From contig JACQNC010000005.1 of the NCBI GenBank assembly GCA_016203225.1, positions 1-64,000 on the forward strand: DNA of 64,000 nucleotides, in the 5' to 3' direction. Below, piece by piece: positions 15,912-23,657 of the stretch. Position numbers and translations under genes: made by a program. The stretch comes from Candidatus Woesearchaeota archaeon (lineage in GTDB: Archaea; Nanobdellota; Nanobdellia; Woesearchaeales; ARS49). How positions within the stretch are numbered: position 1 is the first letter of the stretch; each line of letters opens with the position of its first letter. Under the pieces are notes generated by a model, which saw nothing but the letters and a program-made list of their open reading frames with translations, was not told the DNA's origin and did not search any database.

Positions 15912-15970
15912 TTTTTCCGGCGGCAACCGGAAGAACGCAGTTTCTCGTCGGAAAGTTTCCGGATTTTCCT
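15912..15970. repeat. Element B copy 1 (TTCCGG-rich dispersed motif)
   Basis: TTTTTCCGG, seven bases, CGGAAGAAC, twelve bases, CGGAAAGTTTCCGG, then a T-rich end. It aligns without gaps to the copy at 63721-63779 and in its first half to 34591-34653. It lies just before the promoter TTTAAAG of the gene at 16009. Confidence 0.65.
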
Positions 15971-16008
15971 AGGAAAGACATTTAAAGAATGGAAACTCTA
16001 TGACGCGC

Positions 16009-16140
16009 ATGAACACATTCGCGGAATTGCCTTTTGAGAGGAAGGCAAGGACCATCGGATTGATCATCGCAGAGACAGGACTCGCTATCGGGATACTGTT
16101 CATGCTTTTCATGACGATCAGGATAGTTCTGGGCGGGTGA
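16009..16140 (+). CDS. Small membrane protein
   Basis: 43 aa (46 if ATG 16000 is used). A basic, polar start (ELPFERKARTIG) and one membrane helix (LIIAETGLAIGILFMLFMTI). TATA TTTAAAGA about 26 nt before ATG 16009 favours the shorter start. It overlaps nothing and is followed after 4 nt by another small membrane protein gene with its own GGTGAG site, so they form a pair. Function unknown. Confidence 0.65.
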   Translation: MNTFAELPFERKARTIGLIIAETGLAIGILFMLFMTIRIVLGG

Positions 16141-16144
16141 GATC

Positions 16145-16354
16145 ATGTGGATATTTCTCCTGAATATAGGCGCGTTTATCGGATTGACCATAGTCATGTT
16201 CAACAATGTCGCGCAACTCGCGACCGTTTTCAACCAGCAACTAACCGGACTCGTCGCGTATGCGACTCTGCTCGATTCTGCTTTGATCGCGGGATGTTAC
16301 CTTCTCATCCATAAGCACGCGGAGCCCGCGCCAACCGCCGCGAAACCTTTATAA
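16145..16354 (+). CDS. Small two-helix membrane protein
   Basis: 69 aa with two hydrophobic helices (WIFLLNIGAFIGLTIVMF and GLVAYATLLDSALIAGCYLL) and a Pro/Ala-rich tail. Ribosome site GGTGAG sits 5 nt before ATG 16145. Its last codons overlap the promoter of the L7Ae operon (CCTTTATAAACC). Probably works with the preceding 43-aa protein; no family known to me. Confidence 0.65.
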   Translation: MWIFLLNIGAFIGLTIVMFNNVAQLATVFNQQLTGLVAYATLLDSALIAGCYLLIHKHAEPAPTAAKPL

Positions 16355-16357
16355 ACC
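16343..16357 (+). promoter_or_regulatory. Promoter of the L7Ae-S28e-L24e operon
   Basis: AAACCTTTATAAACC matches the promoter consensus seen throughout the window (AACC/AACG then TTTATAAA or TTTAAATA). Transcription would start near 16375-16380, leaving an unusually long leader of about 120 nt. Confidence 0.7.
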
Positions 16358-16376
16358 CCCCCTCTGCAGGTTCGTG

Positions 16377-16499
16377 TATCTCTGATGAGATAATGACCGC
16401 CGCAATCTCGGGCGCAGCGTCCGAGAGTTGCCGAACGAAGTTCGGGATATGGCGCGAATTGAGGGGTTAACGTTCTACGTTTTCCCGGAGGAAATCACT
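16377..16499 (+). promoter_or_regulatory. Structured 5-prime leader of the L7Ae operon
   Basis: Three hairpins follow one another: TATCTC-TGAT-GAGATA (16377-16392), TCTCGG...CCGAGA (16406-16426) and CCGAAC-GAA-GTTCGG (16431-16445). Most other mRNAs here have almost no leader. L7Ae is known in archaea to bind kink-turns, including in its own leader, so an autoregulatory element is plausible; a TGATGA lies in the first hairpin. A true kink-turn is not proven. Confidence 0.5.
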
Positions 16500-16826
16500 A
16501 TGGCGAATGAAATGGCCGATAACGCGTTGCAAGCCATCGAAGTGGCCCGCACGACCGGCAAGATCAAGAAAGGCGCGAACGAGTGCACCAAGGCTGTCGA
16601 GCGCGGCACCGCGAAGCTCGCCGTGATCGCGAAGGACGTGCAGCCTGCCGAGGTCGTGATGCACATCCCGCTGATCGCGAAGGAGAAGGGCATCCCGTGC
16701 GTCACCGTCGACAGCAAGGAAGAGCTCGGCCAGGCGGCCGGCATCGGCGTCCCTACTGCTGCTATCGCGATCACCGAGGAAGGCGACGCGAAGAAGCTGA
16801 TAGCTGAAATCAAGGCAAAGGCATAA
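16500..16826 (+). CDS. rpl7ae: Ribosomal protein L7Ae
   Basis: 108 aa. It has the L7Ae RNA-binding signature KIKKGANECTKAVERGTAKL followed by VIAKDVQPAEVVMHIPLIAK and the IPCVTVDSKEELGQAAG block. It binds kink-turns in 23S rRNA, box C/D and H/ACA RNPs and RNase P. GGAGG lies 8 nt before ATG 16500; a longer frame upstream runs through the leader and lacks family similarity. It leads the classic archaeal L7Ae-S28e-L24e-Ndk cluster. Confidence 0.97.
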   Translation: MANEMADNALQAIEVARTTGKIKKGANECTKAVERGTAKLAVIAKDVQPAEVVMHIPLIAKEKGIPCVTVDSKEELGQAAGIGVPTAAIAITEEGDAKKLIAEIKAKA

Positions 16827-16830
16827 TCAC

Positions 16831-17184
16831 ATGGCAGAAAAGACCGATGCAAAACCCGCGGCAAAACCTGCCGGGAGCGCGAAGCCGGACGCAGCGAAAG
16901 CGCCTGCGGCTCCTGCGGGAAAACCGGGAGCAGCCGCGCCGCGTGGTTCGGAACCTGTCAGGTTCACGATGTCGTTCCCAGCCCGCGTGGAGGAGATCGT
17001 CGGCCGCACGGGTTCGCGTGGCGAGGCCATCCAGGTCCGTTGCCGCGTGCTCACGGGCCGCGACCAGGACAAGGTCCTGCGGCGCAACGTCAAGGGCCCC
17101 ATCCAGAAGGATGACATCCTCATGTTGAGGGAGACTGAGATCGAAGCGCGGCCGCTCGGCAAGGGCGGACGCGGAAGCGTGTAG
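16831..17184 (+). CDS. rps28e: Ribosomal protein S28e with N-terminal low-complexity extension
   Basis: 117 aa. The S28e core begins at about residue 43: VRFTMSFPARVEEIVGRTGS ... RNVKGPIQKDDILMLRETE, complete to the end. It is preceded by an Ala/Pro/Lys tail of about 40 residues (KPAAKPAGSAKPDAAKAPAA) that ordinary S28e proteins (about 70 aa) lack. It begins four bases after L7Ae. The tail may contact rRNA or be disordered. Confidence 0.95.
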   Translation: MAEKTDAKPAAKPAGSAKPDAAKAPAAPAGKPGAAAPRGSEPVRFTMSFPARVEEIVGRTGSRGEAIQVRCRVLTGRDQDKVLRRNVKGPIQKDDILMLRETEIEARPLGKGGRGSV

Positions 17185-17185
17185 T

Positions 17186-17407
17186 ATGGCACGATGCAGT
17201 TTCTGCAAACACAACATCGAGCTCGGCACGGGCAAGATGCTGATCCTAAAGGACGGTCGAATCATGAACTTCTGCTCGCGCAAGTGCGAGAAGAACCAGA
17301 TCAAGCTCGGCCGCGTCGGCCGCGACACCAAGTGGACGTACGCGTACCGCTCCGAGCACAAGACGAAAAAGACCGAAACCAAGCACGAGCCTAAGGTTGA
17401 GAAATAA
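17186..17407 (+). CDS. rpl24e: Ribosomal protein L24e
   Basis: 73 aa. The zinc-binding motif is visible: CSFCKHNIELGTGKMLILKD and FCSRKCEKN (C-x2-C ... C-x3-C), with the RVGRDTKWTYAYR continuation and a basic/acidic tail. Starts one base after S28e. It is a large-subunit protein near the L3/L14 region. Confidence 0.95.
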   Translation: MARCSFCKHNIELGTGKMLILKDGRIMNFCSRKCEKNQIKLGRVGRDTKWTYAYRSEHKTKKTETKHEPKVEK

Positions 17408-17426
17408 TAAATAAGACGATGAGCGC

Positions 17427-17515
17427 ACGTCAATACTGCCTGGGGAGGAAATTTCGGGGGCTCAACACGAGCAGCCCAGCAAGTTGCTGCCCAGGCACGA
17501 TTGACGGTCGCACGG
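17427..17515. repeat. Element A copy 8, inside-out variant
   Basis: Reads ACGTCAATACTGCCTGGGGA, then TTTCGGGGGC, then CAGCCCAGCAAGTTGCTGCC, then CAGGCACGATTGACG. The order is right arm then left arm with no core, which looks like the joint between two neighbouring elements. It separates L24e from Ndk. Confidence 0.7.
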
Positions 17516-17522
17516 AGATACG

Positions 17523-18095
17523 ATGATTGAACGGACACTGATTTTGGCTAAGCCTGACGCTGTCCAGCGGGGGCTGATCGGCGAGCTCATCCAGCGGTTT
17601 GAGCGGATGGGTTTTTGGGTCTGTGGAGCCAAGATGTTGACTCCTGATGAGAAGCTTCTGTCACTTCACTACGCGGATGATCCCGCCTGGAAGAAGTCCG
17701 TGGGCGCGAAGACGCGCGCTTCGATGAAGGCGAAGGGCATCGAGATGAGCGAGACAGATGAGGAGATCGGCGCGCGGATCCGCAAGTGGAACATGGAGTG
17801 CCTCAAGGGTCCGGTCATGGCGATCGTTTTCCAGGGCCCGCACGTTGTCGAGGCCGGACGCAAGATAGTGGGCAATACCGAACCGCGTCAGGCCGCGATG
17901 GGCACTATCCGGGGCGATTTCTCAATCGACAGTTACGCGCTCGCGGACAAGGAGAAGCGGGTCATCAGGAACCTCGTGCACGCCTCGGGCAGCGTCGACG
18001 AGGCCGAGCGCGAGATCGCGTTGTGGTTCAAGAAGGATGAGACTCACCAGTACACGAAGCAGGATTACAAGGTTATCTACGGAGTGACGAACTAA
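17523..18095 (+). CDS. ndk: Nucleoside diphosphate kinase
   Basis: 190 aa. ERTLILAKPDAVQRGLIGEL opens the fold; the phosphohistidine is in IRNLVHASGSVDEAEREI (usual NxxHgSD), and the RGDFSIDS motif precedes it. About 40 residues longer than usual: the excess lies at HYADDPAWKKSVGAKTRASM..., an insertion seen in other archaeal and CPR/DPANN Ndk. It transfers phosphate from NTPs to NDPs. One base separates it from EF-2. Confidence 0.95.
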   Translation: MIERTLILAKPDAVQRGLIGELIQRFERMGFWVCGAKMLTPDEKLLSLHYADDPAWKKSVGAKTRASMKAKGIEMSETDEEIGARIRKWNMECLKGPVMAIVFQGPHVVEAGRKIVGNTEPRQAAMGTIRGDFSIDSYALADKEKRVIRNLVHASGSVDEAEREIALWFKKDETHQYTKQDYKVIYGVTN

Positions 18096-18096
18096 G

Positions 18097-20295
18097 ATGG
18101 CAGAAAAAGAGACCCAGCTCGAGAAGATGAAGCGGCTGTCCAGCAGCCAGACCGATATCCGGAACATCGCGACCAGCGCGCACATCCACCACGGCAAGAC
18201 AGCGTTCACGGACAACCTCCTCGCGGCGGCCGGCATGATGTCCGAGCGCAGCGCGGGCGACCTCGAGAAGGGCATGGCCACGTGGCAGCACAAGGACGAG
18301 CAGGAGCGCCTGATGACGGTCGACTCCGCTAACGTCTCCATGGTCCACAAGTTCGGCGACAAGGAATTCCTGATCAACCTCATCGACACGCCGGGCCACA
18401 TCGACTTCGGCGGCAACGTCACGCGCGCGATGCGCGCCATCGACGGCACCGTCGTGCTCGTGTGCGCCTCGGAAGGCATCATGCCGCAGACCGAGACTGT
18501 CCTCAAGCAGGCCCTGAGAGAGCGCGTCAAGCCGGTGCTGTTCATCAACAAGGTCGACCGGCTCATCAAGGAGATGCAGTACACGCCTGAGCAGATCCAG
18601 CAGCGCTTCGTCAAGATCATCATAGAGTTCAACCGCCTGATCGAGCAGATCGCGGAGAAGGAATTCCAGCAGAAGTGGAAGGTCAACATCCAGGACGGCA
18701 GCGTCGCGTTCGGTTCTGCGAGGGACAACTGGGCGCTCTCACTCCAATACATGCAGAAGAAGGGCGTGTCGTTCAAGGACATCATGAAGCTCTACGACAT
18801 GACTGAGGAGGACCGCCAGAAATGGGTCTGGGAGCACGCTCCCCTGCACGAGGTCATCCTCGACATGGTCATCAAGCACCTGCCCAACCCGGTGGACGCG
18901 CAGAAGTACCGCATCCCGAAGATCTGGCACGGCGAGCTTGACAGCCAGATGGGCAAGGACCTGCTGTCGTGCGACCGCAACGGAAAGGTCGCGTTCGTCA
19001 TCACCCGCATCCTCATCGAACCGAAGTCCGGCAGGGAGTTAAGCGCCGGCCGGCTGTATTCCGGCACCATCCGCGAGGGAATGACAGTCTACCTGAATAT
19101 GGCGAAGGCCAACCAGCGCGTCGCGCAGGTGTTCATGTATCAGGGCATCAAGCCCGAGATAATCGAGAGCGTGCCCGCCGGCAACGTGTTGGCGATAGCG
19201 GGCATAGCAGGGTTCGCTGGCGAGACCATCACGCTCGAGCCCGAGCAGCCGTTCGAGGAGTTGAAGCACATCTTCGAGCCGGTCATCTCGAAGGCCATCG
19301 AGCCCGCCAAGCCGCAGGACCTTTCGAAGCTCGTCGAAGTGCTGAGGAAGGTCTCGAAGGAAGACCCGAGCGTCAAGATCGAGATCAACCAGGAGACGGG
19401 CGAGAACCTGCTGCACGGCATGGGCGAACTCCACCTCGAGATCATCGAGAACCGCATCATCACCGAGAAGGGCGTCCAGATCAAGACTTCGCCTCCTATC
19501 GTCGTGTACCGCGAGACGGTGTCCAAGCAGAGCGGCGAGGTCGAGGGGAAATCGCCGAACAAGCACAACAAGCTCTACTTCAAGGTCGAGCCGTTGGAGC
19601 CGCACGTCTCTGAACTGATCAGGAACGGCGAGATCTCCGAAGGCCGCATCAAGAAGAAGGACCTTGTCCTGCGCGACACGCTCGTCGAGGCCGGCTACGA
19701 CAACGACACGGCGCTGTCCATCAAGGACATCTATAAGGGAAGCGTCCTCATCGATGCGACGCGCGGAAACATCCAGTTGTCAGAGAGCATCCAGCTCGTG
19801 GTCGAGGGGTTCGAGCAGGTCATGGATCAGGGTCCGCTCGCGCGCGAGCCGTGCTTCGGCATCAAGGTCACGCTCACTGACGCGAAACTGCACGAGGACG
19901 CCATCCATCGCGGCCCGGCGCAGATGTATCCTGCAGTGCGCGAGGGCATCCGGGGCGCCATGATGGGCGCAGGCCCGGTAATATTCGAACCCATCCAGAC
20001 GCATCTCATCGAGGCGCCGATCGAGTTCACGGGCGACCTGACGAAGCTCGTGATGAACAAGCGCGGCCAGATCCTCGAGATCACCGAGCAGGGCACGCAG
20101 ACTGCCGTGAAGGCGAAGCTGCCGGTGCCGGAGATGCTCGGCTGGAGCTCGGACCTGCGCTCGGCGACAGGCGGCCGCGGGCAAAGCTCGCTCGTCGACC
20201 AGACGTTCGAGAAGCTGCCGAACGAACTGCAACAGAAGATCACAGCGCAGATCGTGCAGCGGAAAGGTCTCACTGCCGGTCAGTTGGGCGCGTAG
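18097..20295 (+). CDS. fusA: Translation elongation factor 2
   Basis: 732 aa. G1 reads SAHIHHGKTAFTDNLLAAAG (usual HIDHGKTT; here Asp is His), G3 DTPGHIDFGGNVTRAM, G4 NKVDRL. Domain IV holds DAIHRGPAQMYPA, with the His that is modified to diphthamide. The C-terminus SDLRSATGGRGQSSLVDQTF is typical of archaeal EF-2. GTP-driven translocation of tRNA and mRNA. T-rich sequence follows the stop. Confidence 0.97.
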   Translation: MAEKETQLEKMKRLSSSQTDIRNIATSAHIHHGKTAFTDNLLAAAGMMSERSAGDLEKGMATWQHKDEQERLMTVDSANVSMVHKFGDKEFLINLIDTPGHIDFGGNVTRAMRAIDGTVVLVCASEGIMPQTETVLKQALRERVKPVLFINKVDRLIKEMQYTPEQIQQRFVKIIIEFNRLIEQIAEKEFQQKWKVNIQDGSVAFGSARDNWALSLQYMQKKGVSFKDIMKLYDMTEEDRQKWVWEHAPLHEVILDMVIKHLPNPVDAQKYRIPKIWHGELDSQMGKDLLSCDRNGKVAFVITRILIEPKSGRELSAGRLYSGTIREGMTVYLNMAKANQRVAQVFMYQGIKPEIIESVPAGNVLAIAGIAGFAGETITLEPEQPFEELKHIFEPVISKAIEPAKPQDLSKLVEVLRKVSKEDPSVKIEINQETGENLLHGMGELHLEIIENRIITEKGVQIKTSPPIVVYRETVSKQSGEVEGKSPNKHNKLYFKVEPLEPHVSELIRNGEISEGRIKKKDLVLRDTLVEAGYDNDTALSIKDIYKGSVLIDATRGNIQLSESIQLVVEGFEQVMDQGPLAREPCFGIKVTLTDAKLHEDAIHRGPAQMYPAVREGIRGAMMGAGPVIFEPIQTHLIEAPIEFTGDLTKLVMNKRGQILEITEQGTQTAVKAKLPVPEMLGWSSDLRSATGGRGQSSLVDQTFEKLPNELQQKITAQIVQRKGLTAGQLGA

Positions 20296-20296
20296 T

Positions 20297-20322
20297 TCTT
20301 TTCTTTTACTTTTTAGTGGTGA
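20297..20322 (+). terminator. T-rich terminator after EF-2
   Basis: Several T runs (TTCTTTTCTTTTACTTTTTAG) directly after the stop, the simple U-run form of archaeal termination. It closes the ribosomal-protein/EF-2 unit before a new promoter at 20330. Confidence 0.6.
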
Positions 20323-20358
20323 CGAATATTTATAGCGTGCGCCGGCTACAAACAGGGT

Positions 20359-20757
20359 GTGGCATACACTGCTCTCGTGACCGTCCTCGACATGTTCGCG
20401 ATTATCGGCGCGATCGTTTGCATCTACCTCACCCGCCGCATCTATGAGTACAACCGCTTGACGTCCGGCTGGCTGTTCCTCACGGTCGGATTCACCGCTT
20501 CATTGGTCCGCAGGATCCTCACGTTCTTCGCGTCTCCGCTAGGCATCCCTCAGGATGTGCTACGCGTGCTCCAAGGTGTGCTTTCCGCAGCATTGTTCGT
20601 CTGTTTCGCATGGGGGCTTTGGTCCATGGCACGCAGGTTTGAGAGTTTCGAGATCATCGAGAAACAGGTCGGCGGGAAGGTCACGGACTTCGTGAACGCA
20701 TACGAACGACGACATCGCCGCAAGAAAAAAATGAGCTCTATCGGACCAGAACCATGA
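20359..20757 (+). CDS. Small four-helix membrane protein with C-terminal tail (sensor module 1)
   Basis: 132 aa, starting with GTG 20359 just where a leaderless mRNA from TATTTATAG would begin. Four hydrophobic segments (AIIGAIVCIYL, GWLFLTVGFTASLV, AALFVCFAWGLW and one weaker) and the tail ARRFESFEIIEKQVGGKV. The same tail motif (RRFETFEIVEK) is in the protein at 22250 and in a remnant at 22079. It overlaps the downstream RecA-like gene by ATGA. Probably a membrane sensor or anchor for that protein; inferred from repeated pairing. Confidence 0.7.
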   Translation: MAYTALVTVLDMFAIIGAIVCIYLTRRIYEYNRLTSGWLFLTVGFTASLVRRILTFFASPLGIPQDVLRVLQGVLSAALFVCFAWGLWSMARRFESFEIIEKQVGGKVTDFVNAYERRHRRKKKMSSIGPEP

Positions 20758-21257
20758 CCAGCATACGCCTGCACATCTGCGATGCACAACGGTTCAATGA
20801 CTACACGCTGCGTCTCGCGCGCAAGACCGCGAAGGAGGGCATCGTCATCTACGTGTCCGTGAACCGGCCCGCGAGCACCATCTCGGAGCTGTGGCGCAAT
20901 GCGGGGATCGACCAGTCGCGGCTGTTCATCATCGACTGCAGCCCAAGCCACAATAAGGATGGGATCCCGAACTGCGTTTACCTGAACAGCCCTCAGGATC
21001 TTACCGACATCGGGATCGCGATCAGCGCGGCGATAACCCGCATCCCGGGCCACAAGACGGTCATCTTCGATTCCATCAGTATGCTGCTTGTGTACAACGA
21101 TGCGGAGATCGTCGGCCAATTCATGAATTTCATCATCAACAAGATGAGGTTGCAGGGCGTCGACATCGATGTGCTCTCGCTGAAGAGCGATGCTTCGCGG
21201 AACGTCGTCGCGACGATCGCAGCGATAGTGGACGAGGTGAAGGAAGTTGGCGAATGA
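20754..21257 (+). CDS. RecA/KaiC-like protein without P-loop (DUF835/MEDS-like), paralogue 1
   Basis: 167 aa. Alternating strands and helices of a RecA-like fold: GIVIYVSVNRPASTISELWR, RLFIIDCSP, DIGIAISAAI, and a Walker-B-like HKTVIFDSISMLLVYNDAEI with VGQFMNFIINKM next. No Walker A (GxxxxGKT) is present, so it is unlikely to be an ATPase. Paralogues lie at 23658 and 25061. Similar P-loop-less KaiC-like proteins are used as signalling partners in archaea and bacteria. Coupled to a small membrane protein gene. Confidence 0.72.
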   Translation: MTSIRLHICDAQRFNDYTLRLARKTAKEGIVIYVSVNRPASTISELWRNAGIDQSRLFIIDCSPSHNKDGIPNCVYLNSPQDLTDIGIAISAAITRIPGHKTVIFDSISMLLVYNDAEIVGQFMNFIINKMRLQGVDIDVLSLKSDASRNVVATIAAIVDEVKEVGE

Positions 21258-21270
21258 CGATGATGCGCCC

Positions 21271-22038
21271 ATGAGGCGGTTCAAGCCGGTCCCGGCGCTG
21301 CTGCTGATCGGGTTTCTTGTGGCGACGGCGCTATACGTTTTCCGCCCGGGCGGCGAGGAAGGCATGGTCGTGCTCGGCGACTTGTTGTACGTCGCGTTCG
21401 CGGTCGTCGCGACGATAAGCGGGTTCATCGTTGCACGCGCAAACCCGCCCAAAACTCTTCCGCGGATCGCGCTCACGCTGTTCACGTTGATGGTCGCGGC
21501 CGATGCGCTCGCGGGCATCGTGTTCGCGTACCATGAGATCGGTCTCGGCGTGCGTAACCCGTTCCCGACGATCGCGGACGGTATTTGGATCCTATTCTAC
21601 GTTTTCGGCATCCTCGGGATGCTCACCGTCACGCGCCGCCTGTGGAGGTTCATAAGTCCGTGGAAGATCCTGACCGCGACGGCGGCGACAGCCGGGCTCC
21701 TGGCTGTCACGTACAGCTCCTTCCTGCGCCCGATCGCGGCGGACTCCGGGGCGACATTGGCTGAGACAGTCATCAGCGCAATGTATCCAGTCGGGGACAT
21801 CCTCCTGATCGGGTTCGCGTTCCTGCTGTTCCTGTCCTTGAGGGGCAACATCTTCGGCAGGCCAGGGCGGACGTTCCTCCTCGCGTTCGTCGTCTACGCG
21901 ATCGCTGACCTCAGTTACATCCATAAGACCTATCTTGGAACTTACATAACCGGCGACATGGTGGACCTGCTTTGGTTCGCGGGCCAGCTGTTGATGGCGT
22001 ACGCGTTCTATCAGCAATTGAAGACCGGAGGGAAGTGA
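21271..22038 (+). CDS. Multi-pass membrane protein (eight-helix sensor-like)
   Basis: 255 aa, seven to eight membrane helices (ALLLIGFLVATALYVF, LLYVAFAVVATISGFIVA, IALTLFTLMVAADAL, WILFYVFGILGML, ILTATAATAGLLA, ILLIGFAFLLFLSL, FLLAFVVYAIADL, LLWFAGQLLMAYA). It resembles the membrane input half of archaeal sensor kinases but lacks any kinase domain. ATG 21271 is used; TTG 21247 would overlap the preceding gene by 11 nt. Placed within the sensor-module cluster. Confidence 0.68.
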   Translation: MRRFKPVPALLLIGFLVATALYVFRPGGEEGMVVLGDLLYVAFAVVATISGFIVARANPPKTLPRIALTLFTLMVAADALAGIVFAYHEIGLGVRNPFPTIADGIWILFYVFGILGMLTVTRRLWRFISPWKILTATAATAGLLAVTYSSFLRPIAADSGATLAETVISAMYPVGDILLIGFAFLLFLSLRGNIFGRPGRTFLLAFVVYAIADLSYIHKTYLGTYITGDMVDLLWFAGQLLMAYAFYQQLKTGGK

Positions 22039-22078
22039 TATAGCGCTTGATGCGATAACCATGATCGAGGGAGGACGG

Positions 22079-22243
22079 CAGCATTGCTGAAGCATTCGTG
22101 GTGTTCTCAGGCGTCCACCCTATCCTGGCATCGATCGTCCTCGCGGCGACGGAGCATGCTCGGACGGTTCCAGACGTTCGAGATCACGGAGAAGATGACT
22201 TCCGAGAAGGCATCGAGAATGTCATCCCGCTCGCGGAGAGGTG
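22079..22243 (+). pseudogene. Remnant of a sensor-module membrane protein
   Basis: From 22156, one frame gives MLGRFQTFEITEKMTSEKAS, closely matching the C-terminal tail of the intact gene that follows (RRFETFEIVEKTTSEKAA). Just upstream, another frame gives AEAFVVFSGVHPILASIVLA, like the last membrane helix of that family. A frameshift and loss of the 5-prime part explain this. No complete gene is left. Confidence 0.6.
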
Positions 22244-22249
22244 AAAGAA

Positions 22250-22624
22250 ATGGTGGATAGCACGCTGGTGCTCGCGGCAGGGCTCGCTTCGATCGCGCTC
22301 CAGGTTGTCGCGGTCTATTACGTGATCGCGATCTATCGCTACAATCGGCTGGCGTATGCCTGGCTTGCGCTCGCGGTGGCCTCGGCCATAATGGTGGTCC
22401 GCCGCGTCACTGCGCTCGGGAAGATCGAGGCGGTGTTCCCCGCTGCTGCCGAGACCCTCCGCCTCCTCGACACGATCATCCTCCCGTTGACGATCAGCGT
22501 CTGCCTCGTCATCGGATACTATTCCATGAAACGACGTTTCGAGACATTCGAGATCGTTGAGAAGACGACTTCTGAGAAGGCCGCGAAGATGGTCCTGACG
22601 CGCAGCAAGAGACGTAAGGCGTAA
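22250..22624 (+). CDS. Small four-helix membrane protein with C-terminal tail (sensor module 2)
   Basis: 124 aa with four hydrophobic segments (VLAAGLASIALQVVAVYYV, LAYAWLALAVASAIMVV, TLRLLDTIILPLTIS, VCLVIGYYSM) and the tail KRRFETFEIVEKTTSEKAAK. GAGAGGTGA lies 6 nt before ATG 22250. Paralogue of 20359 and probably 24149. No RecA-like gene follows directly; instead a pseudogene precedes it. Confidence 0.7.
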   Translation: MVDSTLVLAAGLASIALQVVAVYYVIAIYRYNRLAYAWLALAVASAIMVVRRVTALGKIEAVFPAAAETLRLLDTIILPLTISVCLVIGYYSMKRRFETFEIVEKTTSEKAAKMVLTRSKRRKA

Positions 22625-22722
22625 AAGAATCCCTGCGCGAGACCGCCGCATGGATCGTCCAGAGAGAATGTATCACTGCCGTTCTATCCGGCAGCCCGTG
22701 TTCAAGCGTTGAGCCGAGATTC

Positions 22723-23535
22723 TCACGTGCGACGGATTCTCTTCGTCGCCGCTGAGAACGCCATGATCGGCTGGTAGATCGCGGCGGTCTTGGAGAATGT
22801 GTATGCCAAGATTATGATGAACATTCCGGTCGCCGCGAGCAGGACGTCCTGGAGCGCATGCGTCCAGATGTAGAGGAACCCGTTGCCGATCTGGGCCGCG
22901 ACGCGACCCGCAAAGATCACGGTCGTCAGGATGATGATCGTCCAGGTGAATAGGCCGAGCTGCATCGCGATGAAGCTCTTGAATGACGCGATGCGCGCGT
23001 GGGCGAGCATCAATCGCCTGGATTGCATCAGCGCGAGGGCTCCCATGACCAGCGTCGGAACCATCGCGACCAGGAAGAACCCCCATTCTATCACCGGGTC
23101 CCAGTTCGTTTCGGCCAGCGATGCGAGGAATACGGGGATGATGATCAACGCCGCGAAGCCCGCGATGTATGCCGCGTATGTGCGCTCGGTGCGCGCGTCT
23201 GCCATAAGTTTCATCGCCCGCCACAGGAAGTAGACTGCGAGCAGTCCTGCGACCATGTGCAGATAATGCCAGAAGTCGTGGTTGAAGACCCCTCCCGCGT
23301 GCTCGAAAGCCTCGCCTGCGCCGATCAGCCCCGCGTTCAGGAACGAGCTCGCGAGCGCGGGCCAGGCAGGCGTCATGCGCCGGTACTTGGAACAGACTAC
23401 CAGCACCCCGATTAGGCTCGCTGCGAAAATGAGCACGCCTGCCGTCCAGTGGACGTTCATCTCGAGCAGGCCGTGATGTTGGTCGGGGATCTGGGATAGC
23501 ACTAGCTCGCGGGCGTGGAACAGGATTCCGGACAT
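22723..23535 (-). CDS. Seven- to eight-helix membrane protein, His-rich at the N-terminus
   Basis: 270 aa. Many His in loops: FHARELVLSQIPDQHHGLLE, VHWTAG, EAFEHAGGVFNHDFWHYLHM. Such E-x-x-H and H-x-x-H patterns in membrane helices can bind metal or haem, but no known family fits. Helices span ALVFAASL..., YLHMVAGLLAVYFL, GFAALIIIPVFLASL, GFFLVAMVPTLVMGAL, TWTIIILTTVIFA, LLAATGMFIIILAY. It is the only minus-strand gene in the sensor cluster and is divergent from the 23658 unit. Confidence 0.68.
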   Translation of the reverse strand: MSGILFHARELVLSQIPDQHHGLLEMNVHWTAGVLIFAASLIGVLVVCSKYRRMTPAWPALASSFLNAGLIGAGEAFEHAGGVFNHDFWHYLHMVAGLLAVYFLWRAMKLMADARTERTYAAYIAGFAALIIIPVFLASLAETNWDPVIEWGFFLVAMVPTLVMGALALMQSRRLMLAHARIASFKSFIAMQLGLFTWTIIILTTVIFAGRVAAQIGNGFLYIWTHALQDVLLAATGMFIIILAYTFSKTAAIYQPIMAFSAATKRIRRT

Positions 23536-23657
23536 CAGCAGGGACGCTACGGTGCGCGCACTAAAACTTTCGCGACCATTGCGGAGTGATGAACTTCGGA
23601 TAATCTCTCGCGAGAAGTGACAAAACGTTTTAATGCTGTCCCCTGTTGGACACCGCC

